A stretch of DNA of 64,000 nucleotides from Ostrinia nubilalis (GCF_963855985.1 NC_087105.1:3412501-3476500); one strand, 5' to 3'; counted from the first letter of the stretch, positions 10,981 through 21,132 are shown. The notes: generated by a model not told the origin, from the sequence alone. Translations and numbers: made by a program.

Positions 10981-11862
10981 TTGAGACAAATCCACGACTC
11001 TATTGTTTTTTTTTCCCACCGGGTTAATAAAATTGTAAAATAAGTATACTAAGAAAATGCTTTTTTTTATTTTTAATGTGGTGGAAATCGTGGGCCCGTT
11101 GGGAATCAAATTACGACTTGCCTTTTTTGAAAACAATAGAGCTGTGGACCTTTGGGAATAAGCCAATTAATTATGTATCTATTTCACTTCCAAATTGTTT
11201 AAAAATGCGATTTACATAAGCCCAAGTATAATAAATTAATTTAAATATTATCTAATGTGCCTATTCAGTCACTTCTGTAGTTGCTGCTCTATGCATGCAG
11301 GCGACACAATAGCCCGCTGGATTGTAAACTTGATAGGCACCTTGGATTAAGAGCCATTTTACATTTTCGTGCGAATTTCTAAGATTTTGGAAGCATGAAT
11401 TACTATCTTAAGCAACACCCAGAGATTATTTAATAACTGCGAAAGATAGGTCAATCCTTGTTGTTGACCATTAATGAAACGGATTTACTAAAACTCTTTT
11501 GCTTAATTCACAGTGCCCCATCTCCCACAACCATTTTACCTATTATTTATGCTCATATAATAAGCTTAAAAATATATAGTAATCATCGGACATATATTCT
11601 TGTAGTCCATTAATGAAATAGATTCTTGAATTTCATTACCATTATTGAGTAAAATCTAAAAATTATTTGGCAAATTTGAAGATTAACGTCACATTTTGAT
11701 CGTGGTTTTTGGTTTAAAAACACAGCATAAACTGCAATAAAAGTATCCCAAAATAAAGAATATTCATTGCAGAATTAATTTCTACAGTTATTGTTTAAAT
11801 ATTAGTAACCGCTTTGTCAAAATATTGATGTGAATATCAGTATAAATTACAATGCGCAAGCC
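10981..11862. other. Non-coding stretch before the Jockey insertion
   Basis: AT-rich sequence with no supported feature. Confidence 0.5.
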
Positions 11863-11875
11863 GACATCGATTAGT
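11863..11875 (+). repeat. Left target-site duplication of the Jockey element
   Basis: GACATCGATTAGT is repeated exactly at 17480-17492, directly after the poly-A. Both copies are in the same orientation. A 13-bp duplication is normal for target-primed reverse transcription. Confidence 0.95.
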
Positions 11876-12572
11876 GACACGATTCGCTTCGCATCGCTCG
11901 CACGGTACGGACGTGCGCTCCGCCTCGCCCGCCCGCTCGCATGCGCTGCGCTCCGAGTTCCTCGAGCTTATCGCCCTCGCTCTGCGAGTCTTGTTTCTGT
12001 GGTGTTTTGTCACAATTACGTGGCTTGCCCGCGGCTGCGCTTGGGATACCTAACGGTGATAACGAACAAGCGTAGTTAAACGCCTTTCTAAAGGCGGTTC
12101 GGTTCGATTGGGAGCGACCGACAGTGCCTTTTTCAAGGCGCTGAAATTTCCTGCCGCCGCCGGTATATTAGGCTGTGAACCTTGGCCTCCTGGAAGGCAC
12201 GTTTGAGAGGGTGAGGCGTTCCTCCTCGCCCTTGAGACACTCGGTTTCACAGTCTTTTCACTGCCGGGCGTGACCCCCCCTACCCCTCCCTACTTTCCAT
12301 CCCTGAAGGAGCGTATCCCTGGTTGTTTTTGCGACCGGGGCCCTCCTGAAGGACTGCTAGGAGTAGGTACTCACCCTACGTCGCGGCGTTGCTACGTTGC
12401 GGCGTAGTTACATTGGTTAGGGCACACTTTTCCCACTCACCCCGCACGGTTTACACCGACTGTGCGGGACTTACACACCGCTATAACCACCGAGTTTCTT
12501 GCCGGCTCTTCTCGGTGGTTGCGACTTGCGAACCGGCGTAGATTCACGCGTCGCGAAACTCAACTCCATGCC
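11876..12572 (+). promoter_or_regulatory. 5' leader of the Jockey element, probable internal promoter
   Basis: About 700 bp of GC-rich, CpG-rich sequence precede ORF1. Jockey-type LINEs are known to carry an internal RNA polymerase II promoter in this region, but no specific box is claimed here. An ATG at 12568 opens an 8-codon uORF (stop at 12592-12594) that overlaps the ORF1 start in another frame. This could lower ORF1 initiation. Confidence 0.5.
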
Positions 12573-14174
12573 ATGGATACGGAGGAACTCTTAAAGTTCC
12601 TCCGGGCCACTCACCCGGAGGTCCTCTCCGGGTTTAAAGCTCACATACGGGCAAAGACCCTCGCAAGCTCTGTGTATGAGGAGCCTGCTTCCCCTTCATG
12701 TCCCGAGGACGCCATGTGCGATCCGAACTCGGCCCCTCTACCAATCCCGCTCACGAACGAGCACTCTATTGTGATAGATCACCAATCCCATGCCCCCAGT
12801 AGGGACATGGAATGTGACTCTGTCTCAGACGCCGATGACGGTGGCTTCACCACCGTCAGTCGTCCGAAGAGGACCCGCAAATCCGCGGCCTCTCCCCCTC
12901 CTTCCCCCCCTGCGAAGGCTCTGAAGGCCAACTCAGGCCTCTCTCAGCCCTCGCAATCTTCCCAGCCCTCCGGCTCGCAGTCGAGCACCGGGCGGACTGT
13001 CAGAGTCCCCCCAGTCTTTGTCCAGGACAAGGCGTCCTGGAACAAGATTTCCGGCGCGCTCAAGGAGCGTCACATCAACTTCTCGCACGCTAAGTCGTGC
13101 AACGTAGGTATTAAGATGTCCTTGTCCACCTCGGACGAGCACCGAGCCCTAACACGATTCCTAGATGAAAACCGTATCGGTTATCATACTTTCCCCCGCG
13201 AGGAGGAAAGGGAGCTGCGGGTTGTTATCCGTGGCCTTCCCAAGGAGCTAGACTCCGCCTCCATCTTGGCCGACCTCAAGGCCCAAAACTTCCCTGTCAA
13301 ACAGGTTCATCGTCTGTACAGGACTCGTACTCGTGAACCATTTGACCTTGTCCAAGTAGTCTTGGACTATTCCGATGAAGCGAAATCGATTTTCAATTTG
13401 AAAACGGTTTGCTTCATCTCCGGGCTCAAAGTTGAGCCACCCCGAAAGCGCGGCGCTCCCGGCCAGTGCCACCGCTGTCAACATTACGGGCACGCTGCCC
13501 GTAATTGTCACGCCCGTCCTAGGTGCGTCAAGTGCCTAGGCGATCACGGCACAGCCGACTGTGTCCGTGACAAGGCCACAGCCACCGAACCACCGAGCTG
13601 CATACTGTGTGGTAGCCAGGGTCATCCTGCGAATTATCGCGGTTGTCCCCGGGCTCCACGCACTCAGCCGCGTGCCCCCATCCCCTCTGCCCCCAGGCAG
13701 ATCAATGCTACTCGCAACTTTGCGGTAGCAAGTGAGGCTCCTAGCCTCCGCCCCAACAGGCCCAATGCTTGGGCTAGGCCTCTGGCCTACACCCAGGCTG
13801 CCAGCCTTACTCCCACACCCACCCAAACAGCTGTGGCCCCACCCGCGCTCCAGCAGGCTCCTCAACCCCACCCAGCCCCTAAGGCTACGCCAAAGGCACC
13901 TACCCAACAGGCGCCTAACCCAAGTCCCCCTGCCCCTAAGGCACCAGCCCACAAAGTCCCGGCCCCTCAGGCCAAGCCCCAGCCTTCACATTCACCTGCG
14001 GCTGACATTAAGTTGGTCAGAGACTTCTTTGGCCAAATTAATGTCAGCGAGATGTTTGTGATCGCCGCAAAACTGCGCGCGACTAATGGCGAAGGCAACA
14101 TCATGGATAGGTTATCTATCCTCGCCGAACACGTAGACTTTTGCTACGCTATCTCCTCTTTCCACGCTCCGTAA
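12573..14174 (+). CDS. Jockey ORF1: gag-like nucleic-acid-binding protein
   Basis: A 533-residue protein that should coat the element RNA and form the ribonucleoprotein delivered to chromatin. The start at 12573 is chosen because GCCATGG is a strong eukaryotic context. The frame is open back to 12462, but only non-ATG codons lie there. Residues 97-140 are basic and Ser/Pro-rich. Residues 214-290 (ELRVVIRGLPKE onward) match the conserved region found just upstream of the knuckles in insect Jockey gags. Three zinc knuckles follow: C299-C302-H307-C312 (CX2CX4HX4C), C318-C321-H325-C330 (CX2CX3HX4C) and C343-C346-H351-C358 (CX2CX4HX6C). Residues 360-475 are low-complexity Pro/Ala/Gln. The last 56 residues form a conserved-looking helical end. 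The stop TAA shares its last base with the ORF2 ATG. Confidence 0.95.
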   Translation: MDTEELLKFLRATHPEVLSGFKAHIRAKTLASSVYEEPASPSCPEDAMCDPNSAPLPIPLTNEHSIVIDHQSHAPSRDMECDSVSDADDGGFTTVSRPKRTRKSAASPPPSPPAKALKANSGLSQPSQSSQPSGSQSSTGRTVRVPPVFVQDKASWNKISGALKERHINFSHAKSCNVGIKMSLSTSDEHRALTRFLDENRIGYHTFPREEERELRVVIRGLPKELDSASILADLKAQNFPVKQVHRLYRTRTREPFDLVQVVLDYSDEAKSIFNLKTVCFISGLKVEPPRKRGAPGQCHRCQHYGHAARNCHARPRCVKCLGDHGTADCVRDKATATEPPSCILCGSQGHPANYRGCPRAPRTQPRAPIPSAPRQINATRNFAVASEAPSLRPNRPNAWARPLAYTQAASLTPTPTQTAVAPPALQQAPQPHPAPKATPKAPTQQAPNPSPPAPKAPAHKVPAPQAKPQPSHSPAADIKLVRDFFGQINVSEMFVIAAKLRATNGEGNIMDRLSILAEHVDFCYAISSFHAP

Positions 14175-17110
14175 TGGCTAATCCCACCGCTAGGATCAAA
14201 CCCCGGTCAATCACCTTAGCATTTTTCAACGCTAACGGTCTTAGACAGCAGAAGGACGAGGTTACTCAGTTCCTTACCGACCACCAGGTCGACATCTTTC
14301 TGGTTCAAGAGACCCTCCTAACACCCTCTATTCGCAATCCTAGGATAGCGAACTACAATATCATTAGACACGATAGGCCCACACGTGGCGGCGGCACGCT
14401 TATCTATTATAAGCGTTCTCTGCACTGTGCTTTAGTCGATCCCCCTTCTCTCTCTAACCTAGAAGTCTCACTCTGTCGGCTAGCCATGACCGGACACGAG
14501 CCCATCCTCATCGGCTCGGTCTACCTCTCCCCGAACAAGACTCCCTTAAGGAGCGACTTTCAGGCCCTCTTTGCTATGAATAGTGCAGTCATTCTTGGCG
14601 GCGACTTTAATAGCAAACACACTCATTGGGGTTGCGTAACATCCACTGCCAATGGCAACATGTTAAGCGAACTCTCTGAGGAACTCATCTTTGACATCTT
14701 AGTCCCTATGACGCCCACTCACTATCCTTACAATGTCGAGCATCGGCCCGACATTCTGGACATGGCAATTCTAAAGAATATAGGCCTCCGCCTACACTCT
14801 ATAGAAACCATGCACGCGCTCACTTCTGACCATCGCCCGGTCGTACTCCAACTAGGCTCTCCTGAGTCTACACCCACTATGAAGACAGTTGTGGACTGGG
14901 ACAAACTCAAGGTAAAACTTGGGAACTGTCAGAGCCCACAACTGTCCTCAATCCCCGACGATATAGTTTCGCCTCACGAAACTATTCACGCGATCGATGC
15001 GCTCACTAGTCACATCTCGGTCGCCATCGGCGACTCGTCTAGGCAAGTGCCTGCGATGGCTAACCACCGTCTCAGGTTGCCGGACGACGCGCGAGAACTA
15101 TTGAGGGCAAAGAACGCAGCCACTCGCGATTATGACGCTTATCCAACCGAGGAAAACAGAGTCCGCCTACGTTCCTTACAGCGCGCTGTCAAGGCCCGTA
15201 TCGCGGAACTCCGTAACAATCAGTGGGATGATCTACTTAAAGAAATCTCGCCATCTCACCAAGCCTATTGGAAGTTGACGAGAGCCTTTAAGTCTGACAC
15301 CGTAGCGTCCACGCCACCGCTTTTACGTCCCGATCAAACGCTTGCGTTTGACGACGACGCCAAAGCCGAATGTCTAGCCGACAGTCTAGAAGCACAGTGC
15401 TCCCCCAGTACCCTCCCAGTAGACTCTGCCCACCTCCGCATGGTGGACAGCGAAGTCGAACGTAGAGCCGCCCTCCCTCCGACCACAACCCTAGACCCGA
15501 CCAACGTCGACGAGGTGCGAACGATAATCAAAGGTTTCCGTCCCAACAAAGCCCCCGGCCCGGACCGTATCTCTAATAGAGTCTTACGCGCCCTGCCCGC
15601 CCCCCTAGTATACCTCTTGGTTGCTATTTTCAACGCGGCCATGTCTCACTGCATCTTTCCCGACGCGTGGAAAGAGGCAGAAGTCATTGGCATCCCGAAG
15701 CCCGGTAAGAAACTGGCTGACCCCACAAGCTACAGACCCATCAGTCTCTTAAAGACCATGGGTAAGTTATACGAACGTATAATTGTCTCTCGATTAAGAG
15801 ATTATGTTTTTTCTAATAATCTCTTAATAAACGAACAGTTTGGCTTCCGCGCCTCACATTCCTGCGTACAACAGGTGCACCGCTTAACGGAGCACATACT
15901 TAGCGGCCTCACTGCTAAGCCACCCGTAGGGACAGGAGTGCTATTCTTCGACGTAGCGAAGGCATTCGATAAAGTCTGGCACAATGGCTTGATTTACAAG
16001 CTTTACGAACTCGGTGTGCCGGACAGTCTCGTGCACATCTTACGTGACTTTTTATCGAATCGCACCTTTCGTTACCGAGTAGATGGCTCCCTCTCCTCCC
16101 CCCGCCCCATAAGAGCCGGAGTCCCCCAGGGCTCCGTGCTCTCGCCCATCCTCTTTTCATTGTACGTCAATGACATCCCCAAATATCCGAACACGGATTT
16201 AGCCCTGTTTGCGGACGACACCGCACTCTACAAGTCCGGACGTAATCGGAATTACGTCATCTTGGCGCTCCAACGCGCAGTCACACAATTAGGCGAATGG
16301 TTCAGGAAGTGGCGTATCGAGGTAAATCCCGAAAAAAGTGCAGCAGTGTACTTTTCTAGGGCTTTGTCTGCGAAACGTCCTCCGGTTCGCACTCGTCCTA
16401 ATGTCCCCACCCATCTCACCTTATTTGACCAAACTATTCCTTGGAAAAGTGAGGCCAAGTACTTAGGTGTCACTCTCGACCAGAGATTATCGTTCGCTCC
16501 GCATCTCAGACGCGTCTTGAGCCGTGCGAACCACTACATCCACCGACTCTACCACCTAGTTGGAAGGAAAAGTAAATTGTCACTTAGAAATAAGTTGACA
16601 ATTTACAAAACCTGCATCCGTCCAGTGTTGACTTACGCCAGTCCGGTGTTTGCTCACACTTCCTGCACAGACCTTAAGAAATTCCAGACCCTCCAAAACA
16701 AATTCTTACGCCGAGCCGCGGATGCCCCGTGGTTCGTGCGTAATACGAATCTCCATAGAGATTTCGAGATCCCATCGATTGATCACTTTATGAAAGAAGC
16801 CTCTCGCCGCTACTTTGATAAAGCGATCAACCACAAGAACCCTCTTATCGTTAGCGCCGCCACGTATACACCCCAGAAAGATGTCGCTGCCCAATACCGA
16901 CGACCTAGGCATGTCCTAGACGACCCGGACGATCCTATTACCGAATTTCTGAACACAGACATCACTGCCTTAAGCACGCCAACTACTCCACAACACAGTA
17001 GCTCGTTACACCGTACTCGCCGGCGAGTACGAGGCCCTGCTTTCCATTTCGGACGGTACAGACATGTACCGGGCCGGTTCTCCCCTATCCGTCCCCCGGA
17101 CACGGCCTGA
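14174..17110 (+). CDS. Jockey ORF2: endonuclease / reverse transcriptase
   Basis: A 978-residue protein that nicks target DNA and copies the element RNA from the nick. The APE-like endonuclease covers residues 13-228, with N21, E46, D144/N146 (GGDFN) and D219-H220 (SDHRP) present. The reverse transcriptase spans about 455-770: KAPGPDRISN at 459, SYRPISLLKTMGK at 519, D593 in FFDVAKAFDK, GVPQGSVLSP at 649-658 and the catalytic FADD at 679-682. The C-terminal region contains LQNKFLRRAADAPWFVRN (840-857), characteristic of Jockey. There is no RNase H domain, as usual for the clade. ORF2 starts within the TAATG overlap. A non-ATG extension to 14141 is possible but not needed. Reinitiation after ORF1 termination is the likely mode of translation. 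There are no stops or frameshifts. Confidence 0.97.
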   Translation: MANPTARIKPRSITLAFFNANGLRQQKDEVTQFLTDHQVDIFLVQETLLTPSIRNPRIANYNIIRHDRPTRGGGTLIYYKRSLHCALVDPPSLSNLEVSLCRLAMTGHEPILIGSVYLSPNKTPLRSDFQALFAMNSAVILGGDFNSKHTHWGCVTSTANGNMLSELSEELIFDILVPMTPTHYPYNVEHRPDILDMAILKNIGLRLHSIETMHALTSDHRPVVLQLGSPESTPTMKTVVDWDKLKVKLGNCQSPQLSSIPDDIVSPHETIHAIDALTSHISVAIGDSSRQVPAMANHRLRLPDDARELLRAKNAATRDYDAYPTEENRVRLRSLQRAVKARIAELRNNQWDDLLKEISPSHQAYWKLTRAFKSDTVASTPPLLRPDQTLAFDDDAKAECLADSLEAQCSPSTLPVDSAHLRMVDSEVERRAALPPTTTLDPTNVDEVRTIIKGFRPNKAPGPDRISNRVLRALPAPLVYLLVAIFNAAMSHCIFPDAWKEAEVIGIPKPGKKLADPTSYRPISLLKTMGKLYERIIVSRLRDYVFSNNLLINEQFGFRASHSCVQQVHRLTEHILSGLTAKPPVGTGVLFFDVAKAFDKVWHNGLIYKLYELGVPDSLVHILRDFLSNRTFRYRVDGSLSSPRPIRAGVPQGSVLSPILFSLYVNDIPKYPNTDLALFADDTALYKSGRNRNYVILALQRAVTQLGEWFRKWRIEVNPEKSAAVYFSRALSAKRPPVRTRPNVPTHLTLFDQTIPWKSEAKYLGVTLDQRLSFAPHLRRVLSRANHYIHRLYHLVGRKSKLSLRNKLTIYKTCIRPVLTYASPVFAHTSCTDLKKFQTLQNKFLRRAADAPWFVRNTNLHRDFEIPSIDHFMKEASRRYFDKAINHKNPLIVSAATYTPQKDVAAQYRRPRHVLDDPDDPITEFLNTDITALSTPTTPQHSSSLHRTRRRVRGPAFHFGRYRHVPGRFSPIRPPDTA

Positions 17111-17458
17111 GCCGAGGTCCGAGCCTACCGTGGCGCCCTCAGGCCGCGTCCGTAGTCCCCTCGATCGGGCCCACTAGAGTGAGCCCGCCGTAGGCTGGAC
17201 TTTGGTCCAACACCGCGGTGGGCAACCCTCTAGTTGGGTTCGCCACTGATCGGGCGCCTTATGCGCTCGATACGGCCCGATCGCGAACGTCGGTCTGCGA
17301 CCGACGCGGACGAGCCTGGGCTTCGCTTCGCGAAGCCCACACTCGGCCTCGTCGGCACGCGCACCGACGATCGCCAAACGGCTAGAGTACCTTCTGTACT
17401 CGCCACTCTGCCCGGTGAAGCTGGAAAAGCTCCTCAAGCTACCAGCGCGCGTCCCTTC
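17111..17458 (+). other. 3' UTR of the Jockey element with two tight hairpins
   Basis: GC-rich and non-coding. Two adjacent hairpins lie at 17288-17306 (8-bp stem CGTCGGTC/GACCGACG, 3-nt loop) and 17317-17339 (10-bp stem TGGGCTTCGC/GCGAAGCCCA, 3-nt loop). In several LINEs the 3' UTR structure is what the reverse transcriptase recognises. That role is inferred here. The poly-A (17459-17479) starts directly after TCCCTTC. Confidence 0.8.
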
Positions 17459-17479
17459 AAAAAAAAAAAAAAAAAAAAA

Positions 17480-17492
17480 GACATCGATTAGT
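17480..17492 (+). repeat. Right target-site duplication of the Jockey element
   Basis: GACATCGATTAGT directly follows the poly-A and equals 11863-11875 exactly. Joining the outer flanks across one copy restores the pre-insertion site. Confidence 0.95.
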
Positions 17493-17902
17493 ATGGCGCG
17501 AGCGCCCGTCAAGGCAGGACCTGTGTCATTTTTCCCGCCGTGACGTTTACGTGCGTTCGTGTCGTAAAGCGGTGATTTGTACGGCGACCAAATACATTTG
17601 ATACTATGCCGAGAGGCTGTTTCGAGTCGGCCGGCCTAGCAGAAATTGAAATGATGAATTTTAATTTCTTTGACGGATCTGGGTGTAACTATGTATGATA
17701 TGTAGGTACCATGTATTTAATTTAATAAATAAATTATAAAAAAGTATATCCATTATGATAGCACCCTTAACACAAGCATATTGGTTGCCTACTTTTGGAC
17801 TAGATGGCGCTGTGAAATTGTCCAAAGATTTGTTTATTTATTTATCCGCTTTGAGTTTTGTTTCGTAAAGAAGAAAAAGAAGCGTTTTGTTTTGTTGTTA
17901 AA
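17493..17902. other. Non-coding flank
   Basis: The first 150 bases are GC-richer than the rest. No gene was recognised. Confidence 0.5.
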
Positions 17903-19317
17903 TCTATACTAATAAAAGAGGAAAGATTTAATTGTTTGTTTGTTTGTTTGGAGGCAATAGGCTCCGAAAAAAATTTCTTTCACGATTTAGAATCCTAATT
18001 TTTTTCTATGTAGGCTATAAAATATTTTCAAAAACTTTAGTCCAAAATCTTTGATAAAATTCGACGTTTAATAAATAAATTAGATAACATGTTAATACTT
18101 TTTTTTTCAGTACGATTTTAGTACTTGTTTTTCAGAAATTCTACGATTTAACTAAACTTCTAAAGTGTTTATATTTTATGCATAATTTATTAACTTCTAA
18201 AATATACATATATCCTATTGATAGATGACGTGCTTCGTATTTTATTAAAATTATTACCTGACTAGGTTAAAAAGGTGTGGAATGTTATTTTGGAGATAAC
18301 TTGGTTCCATAGAAATATAGAGAGATGCTAAGTAATGCGCTGAGTTCGAAACTCAGTGTCGTATTAGAAATTCACACACACAAAGAAATCAAATTATGTG
18401 CTCATTATCCATTGCGGTATCAGTATTCAACGTTCGAATAATCTTTAGTACTATGCAAGCAATATAAACTGTTTACATAATGACGTCGCTACTGTCATCA
18501 TTGCTTTCACAAGCAATATGTTCCAATTTGTCCCTTGTCACATTTCCCTTTAGTTTCTGTGATCTGTGCTTGTTTCTAAGTTGATATCAATGAAACATTC
18601 CTTAGTGCTTTTGATTTAAATTTTTTTTTTTATTTTGACACGTGTTTGAAAAATCAAGGTCAGATTACAATAAAATAACAAGTGAAAACGTAACATTGCA
18701 TTGCAACTCGCAATTTCGCAATATTGATGAGGAGATTCCATTGGAAAGTCTGTATTCATTCCTAGGATTCCCCTAACACCATCAAATTCAAGAGAATTCA
18801 AGAGAGTGCAGTTTCCCATCTCATGCTTAGGGACCACGGTTTAAAATAGTGTGGTTGCATAGAGCCTGCAACGGGCAACCGCGTGCGCAGCTGCTCATAC
18901 TAATTTTCGATAAAAAGCAAGTGTTGGCGCCCTCACGAGTTTTAGCGGAGTTCCATATGGTAGCGGGAGTAGACTTAATGGAAATCTATGCTTCTCCGAC
19001 GACCAGTTGTATGTGGAATACTCCAGAGTATGCGCACACAATAGCCTGGTGATTTTAGCACCTGAAGGAAAAACAAAAAAACATTGTTTACAAAGAAATC
19101 TGCGGCAGGTGTAGTGTTTTAATTTTGTTTTAGAAAGATCTCATAATTTTGTAAGTATTCAAATATTTAAACATAATGATGTGTAGATTTTATATCAAAA
19201 AATATAATCATTTAACAAAATTAATTTTCTTAGAATATTTTAATTCTACTAATAGGTTAAATGGTTCTAAAACCATTTTCCACTTCATCGCAGAAGAAGT
19301 CGCGGGCAAAAAGCTAG
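17903..19317 (+). mobile_element. Helitron-like element, probably interrupted
   Basis: The 5' end A|TCTATACTAATAAAAGAG with following GTTTGTTTGTTTGTTTGG and AATAGGCTCCGA is a familiar lepidopteran Helitron start. The 3' end GTCGCGGGCAAAAAGCTAG|T is a Helitron terminus. Between them lies unrelated repeat sequence (18605-18915) shared with 29552-29870. Treating both ends as one insertion is an inference. Confidence 0.5.
18605..18915. repeat. Dispersed repeat shared with 29552-29870
   Basis: Landmarks shared with the second copy are TTTTGATTTAA, AGGTCAGATT versus ATGTCAGATT, ATTCCCCTAACACC, GTGCAGTTTCCCATC and CAACCGCGTG versus TAACCGCGTG. The copies differ by several indels and many substitutions. 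No coding frame and no clean terminus were seen. Confidence 0.7.
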
Positions 19318-19333
19318 TATGAAATATGTAGTA

Positions 19334-19756
19334 TTGCCCGCGGCTTCACCCGCTTGAAATTTAGTTTGTCACAGATCGTCATAAATTATAGCCTATACAT
19401 TGTTATTCTGGTCGACGCCAGGGATGGATGAGCGTCACTGTCGCTGGCGACAGGGTCTTCTGGTTCAGGGTTCATGGCGTAGGTCTCAGGCAAAATGAAA
19501 TCCACTCGTAGAAATTAATAAACTCAGTGTATTAACGAAAATAATTACACACAGCACTAGAGTCGTATCGGAACTGAGTGAACCAAAGGTCTTGCGATAG
19601 GAACGTCCGACCCGAGTGATAGTTGAACACAGACTGCCTAGTACTGCTGTACTGTACTGTAAAGTTTCATCAAAATCTGTTCAGTAGTTTTTGCGTGAAA
19701 GTGTAACAAACATCCAGACATCCACACAAACTTTCGTATTTATAATATTAGTAAGA
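19334..19756 (-). mobile_element. Helitron-like element split by an insertion
   Basis: On the minus strand it starts near the family's AATATTATAAATACGAAAG and ends CGGGTGAAGCCGCGGGCAAT, lacking the final CTAG. The internal TTACACTTTCACGCAAAA and TATAGGCTATAATTTATG blocks match the copy at 6750-6963. About 245 bp of unrelated sequence interrupts it. Confidence 0.65.
19411..19655. mobile_element. Unidentified insertion inside the Helitron-like element
   Basis: Comparison with intact family members shows that roughly 245 bp are extra here. The segment has no open frame. Its right end carries ACTGTACTGTACTG. It may be an LTR fragment or another MITE, but no terminal repeat or target duplication was established. 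Confidence 0.4.
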
Positions 19757-19940
19757 CTAGTAAAAAGTAAGATAGTAAGATGAATTAATTTAGTTATTTG
19801 TTTACTTATAATAATATTTATTTATTTATTTCTTAGCTCTGTCTGATAATGGATCTGGAGGAGATGCAATGGCCACCTCCGTAACAAAACAATAGAACCA
19901 TATGGAGTTTGGGCTTGTGTGATTCGCCTTGACGAATATT

Positions 19941-20170
19941 TCGTATCCAGGGTCCGATGATGGAGCTGTAAGGGGGCAGATTTTTTTTTCACTATGTGAC
20001 TGTCTTTATTTTGTACTTAATATATTTTACATATTCTACCTATTCGTGTTTCATTATTCGTATCCAGGGTCCGATGATGGAGCTGTAAGGGGGCAGATTT
20101 ATTTTTCACTATGTGACTGTCTTTATTTTGTACTTAATATATATTTTACATATTATACCCATAATATAAA
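19941..20170 (+). repeat. 117-bp tandem duplication
   Basis: CGTATCCAGGGTCCGATGAT starts at 19942 and again at 20059. The two units are nearly identical through CTTTATTTTGTACTTAATAT. An 87-codon frame across them merely repeats the same translated motif. Confidence 0.9.
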
Positions 20171-20903
20171 CTCTATTAAAAATTTAAATTAATTAATCAA
20201 GTTTGAATACCTCATTCTACCTTAAAATTAATAACTTAAATCAAGTCTTAATACGGTCACGGCTCAAGATTTTTTTGTCCATTTCAGCGTTCTTTTTACT
20301 CTTTTGACGTTGCGTTGACAGCTTTTACCTAAATTCGCGCGGAATATTTTTGTGAAATGGCTCTTAATTAATGGTAGGGGCGATACGCATCTTTGCACAT
20401 CATATCACATTGACCTTCTTAGACAGCATCTAATCTTTGATGTTTTTTTAGACATGACTGACATTTGCAACTTTTGATGTTATTGAGTAGGTAACTTAAG
20501 TCTCGCTCGCTACAGTTTTGAGTAAATTGAAGTGCATTTTTCAAATGATATTTTTCTGTGTAGTTAGATAGATCTACTAATTATTATTATCTAAAGTTAC
20601 TGTTAATAATATTAAAAAGCTATACATAAGTTAATGTTTTCTTCTACTCGAAGAGCTTTATCTACAGCTTTATCTTATCAAGAGTATTTTCTGTAAATTA
20701 CTCCTGTTGAAAATTACGTAAAAATCATAGTCATAATAACCTAAAAAAGTTCCGAAACAAAACAATATCGAGTAGAGATAGCAGTTGTCCTGAATAAAAC
20801 TTTACCACTGCTATAACACTTTCAATAACCTATATTATAACCCAAACCCAACGCCTTTTTGTACAAGAGTGCCACAACCAGCCAATTGTAGTCATCCAAA
20901 GTA
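20171..20903. other. Non-coding stretch
   Basis: AT-rich; nothing recognised. Confidence 0.5.
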
Positions 20904-21132
20904 TCTATACTAACATTATAAAGCTGAAGAGTTTGTTTGTTTGCTTGAACGCGCTAATCTCAGGAACTACTGGTCCGATTTGAAAAAATTGTGTTGGATA
21001 GCCCAGTCATTGAGGAAGGCTTTAGACTATGTAGCATCACCCTAACCAGGGACGGAGCAGTAAAGAAAAATGCAAAAACGGAAAATATTATTTAAACTAT
21101 TTTCACGCGTACGAAGTCGCGGGCACAGCTAG
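20904..21132 (+). mobile_element. Non-autonomous Helitron-like element (GAAGAGTTTG family)
   Basis: It starts A|TCTATACTAACATTATAA and ends GTCGCGGGCACAGCTAG|T. A second copy in the opposite orientation lies at 53188-53419, sharing AACGCGCTAATCTC and TACTGGTCCGATTTG. It is complete at both ends, 229 bp, and non-coding. Confidence 0.8.

Larger units (their letters stand above)
11876..17479 (+). mobile_element. Full-length Jockey-clade non-LTR retrotransposon (LINE)
   Basis: This 5.6-kb element has, in order, a GC-rich 5' leader, ORF1 (12573-14174), ORF2 (14174-17110), a 3' UTR with strong hairpins, and a 21-A tail (17459-17479). A 13-bp target duplication lies on both sides. Both proteins are uninterrupted with all key residues seen. 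The assignment to Jockey rests on the CCHC-bearing ORF1 with its conserved domain just upstream of the knuckles, an APE-type endonuclease, a reverse transcriptase without an RNase H domain, and the C-terminal APWFVRN segment. Base composition differs sharply from the AT-rich flanks, as expected for a recent insertion. It could be active, but transcription cannot be judged from sequence alone. Confidence 0.97.

Noticed and set aside
10732..11166. 144-codon minus-strand frame
   Set aside because: It spans the 142-bp tandem repeat and neighbouring AT-rich DNA. It shows no domain and no codon bias.
12462..12572. N-terminal extension of Jockey ORF1 (GTG start)
   Set aside because: A non-ATG start is unlikely in a eukaryote, and the ATG at 12573 has a strong context.
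13248..17512. Opposed and out-of-phase frames inside the Jockey element, such as 13536-13952, 16810-17103 and 17174-17512
   Set aside because: They are shadows of GC-rich ORF1/ORF2 and the 3' UTR. The last is partly a poly-A read backwards.
19929..20192. 87-codon frame with a repeated motif
   Set aside because: Produced by the 117-bp tandem duplication; low-complexity hydrophobic translation without a domain.
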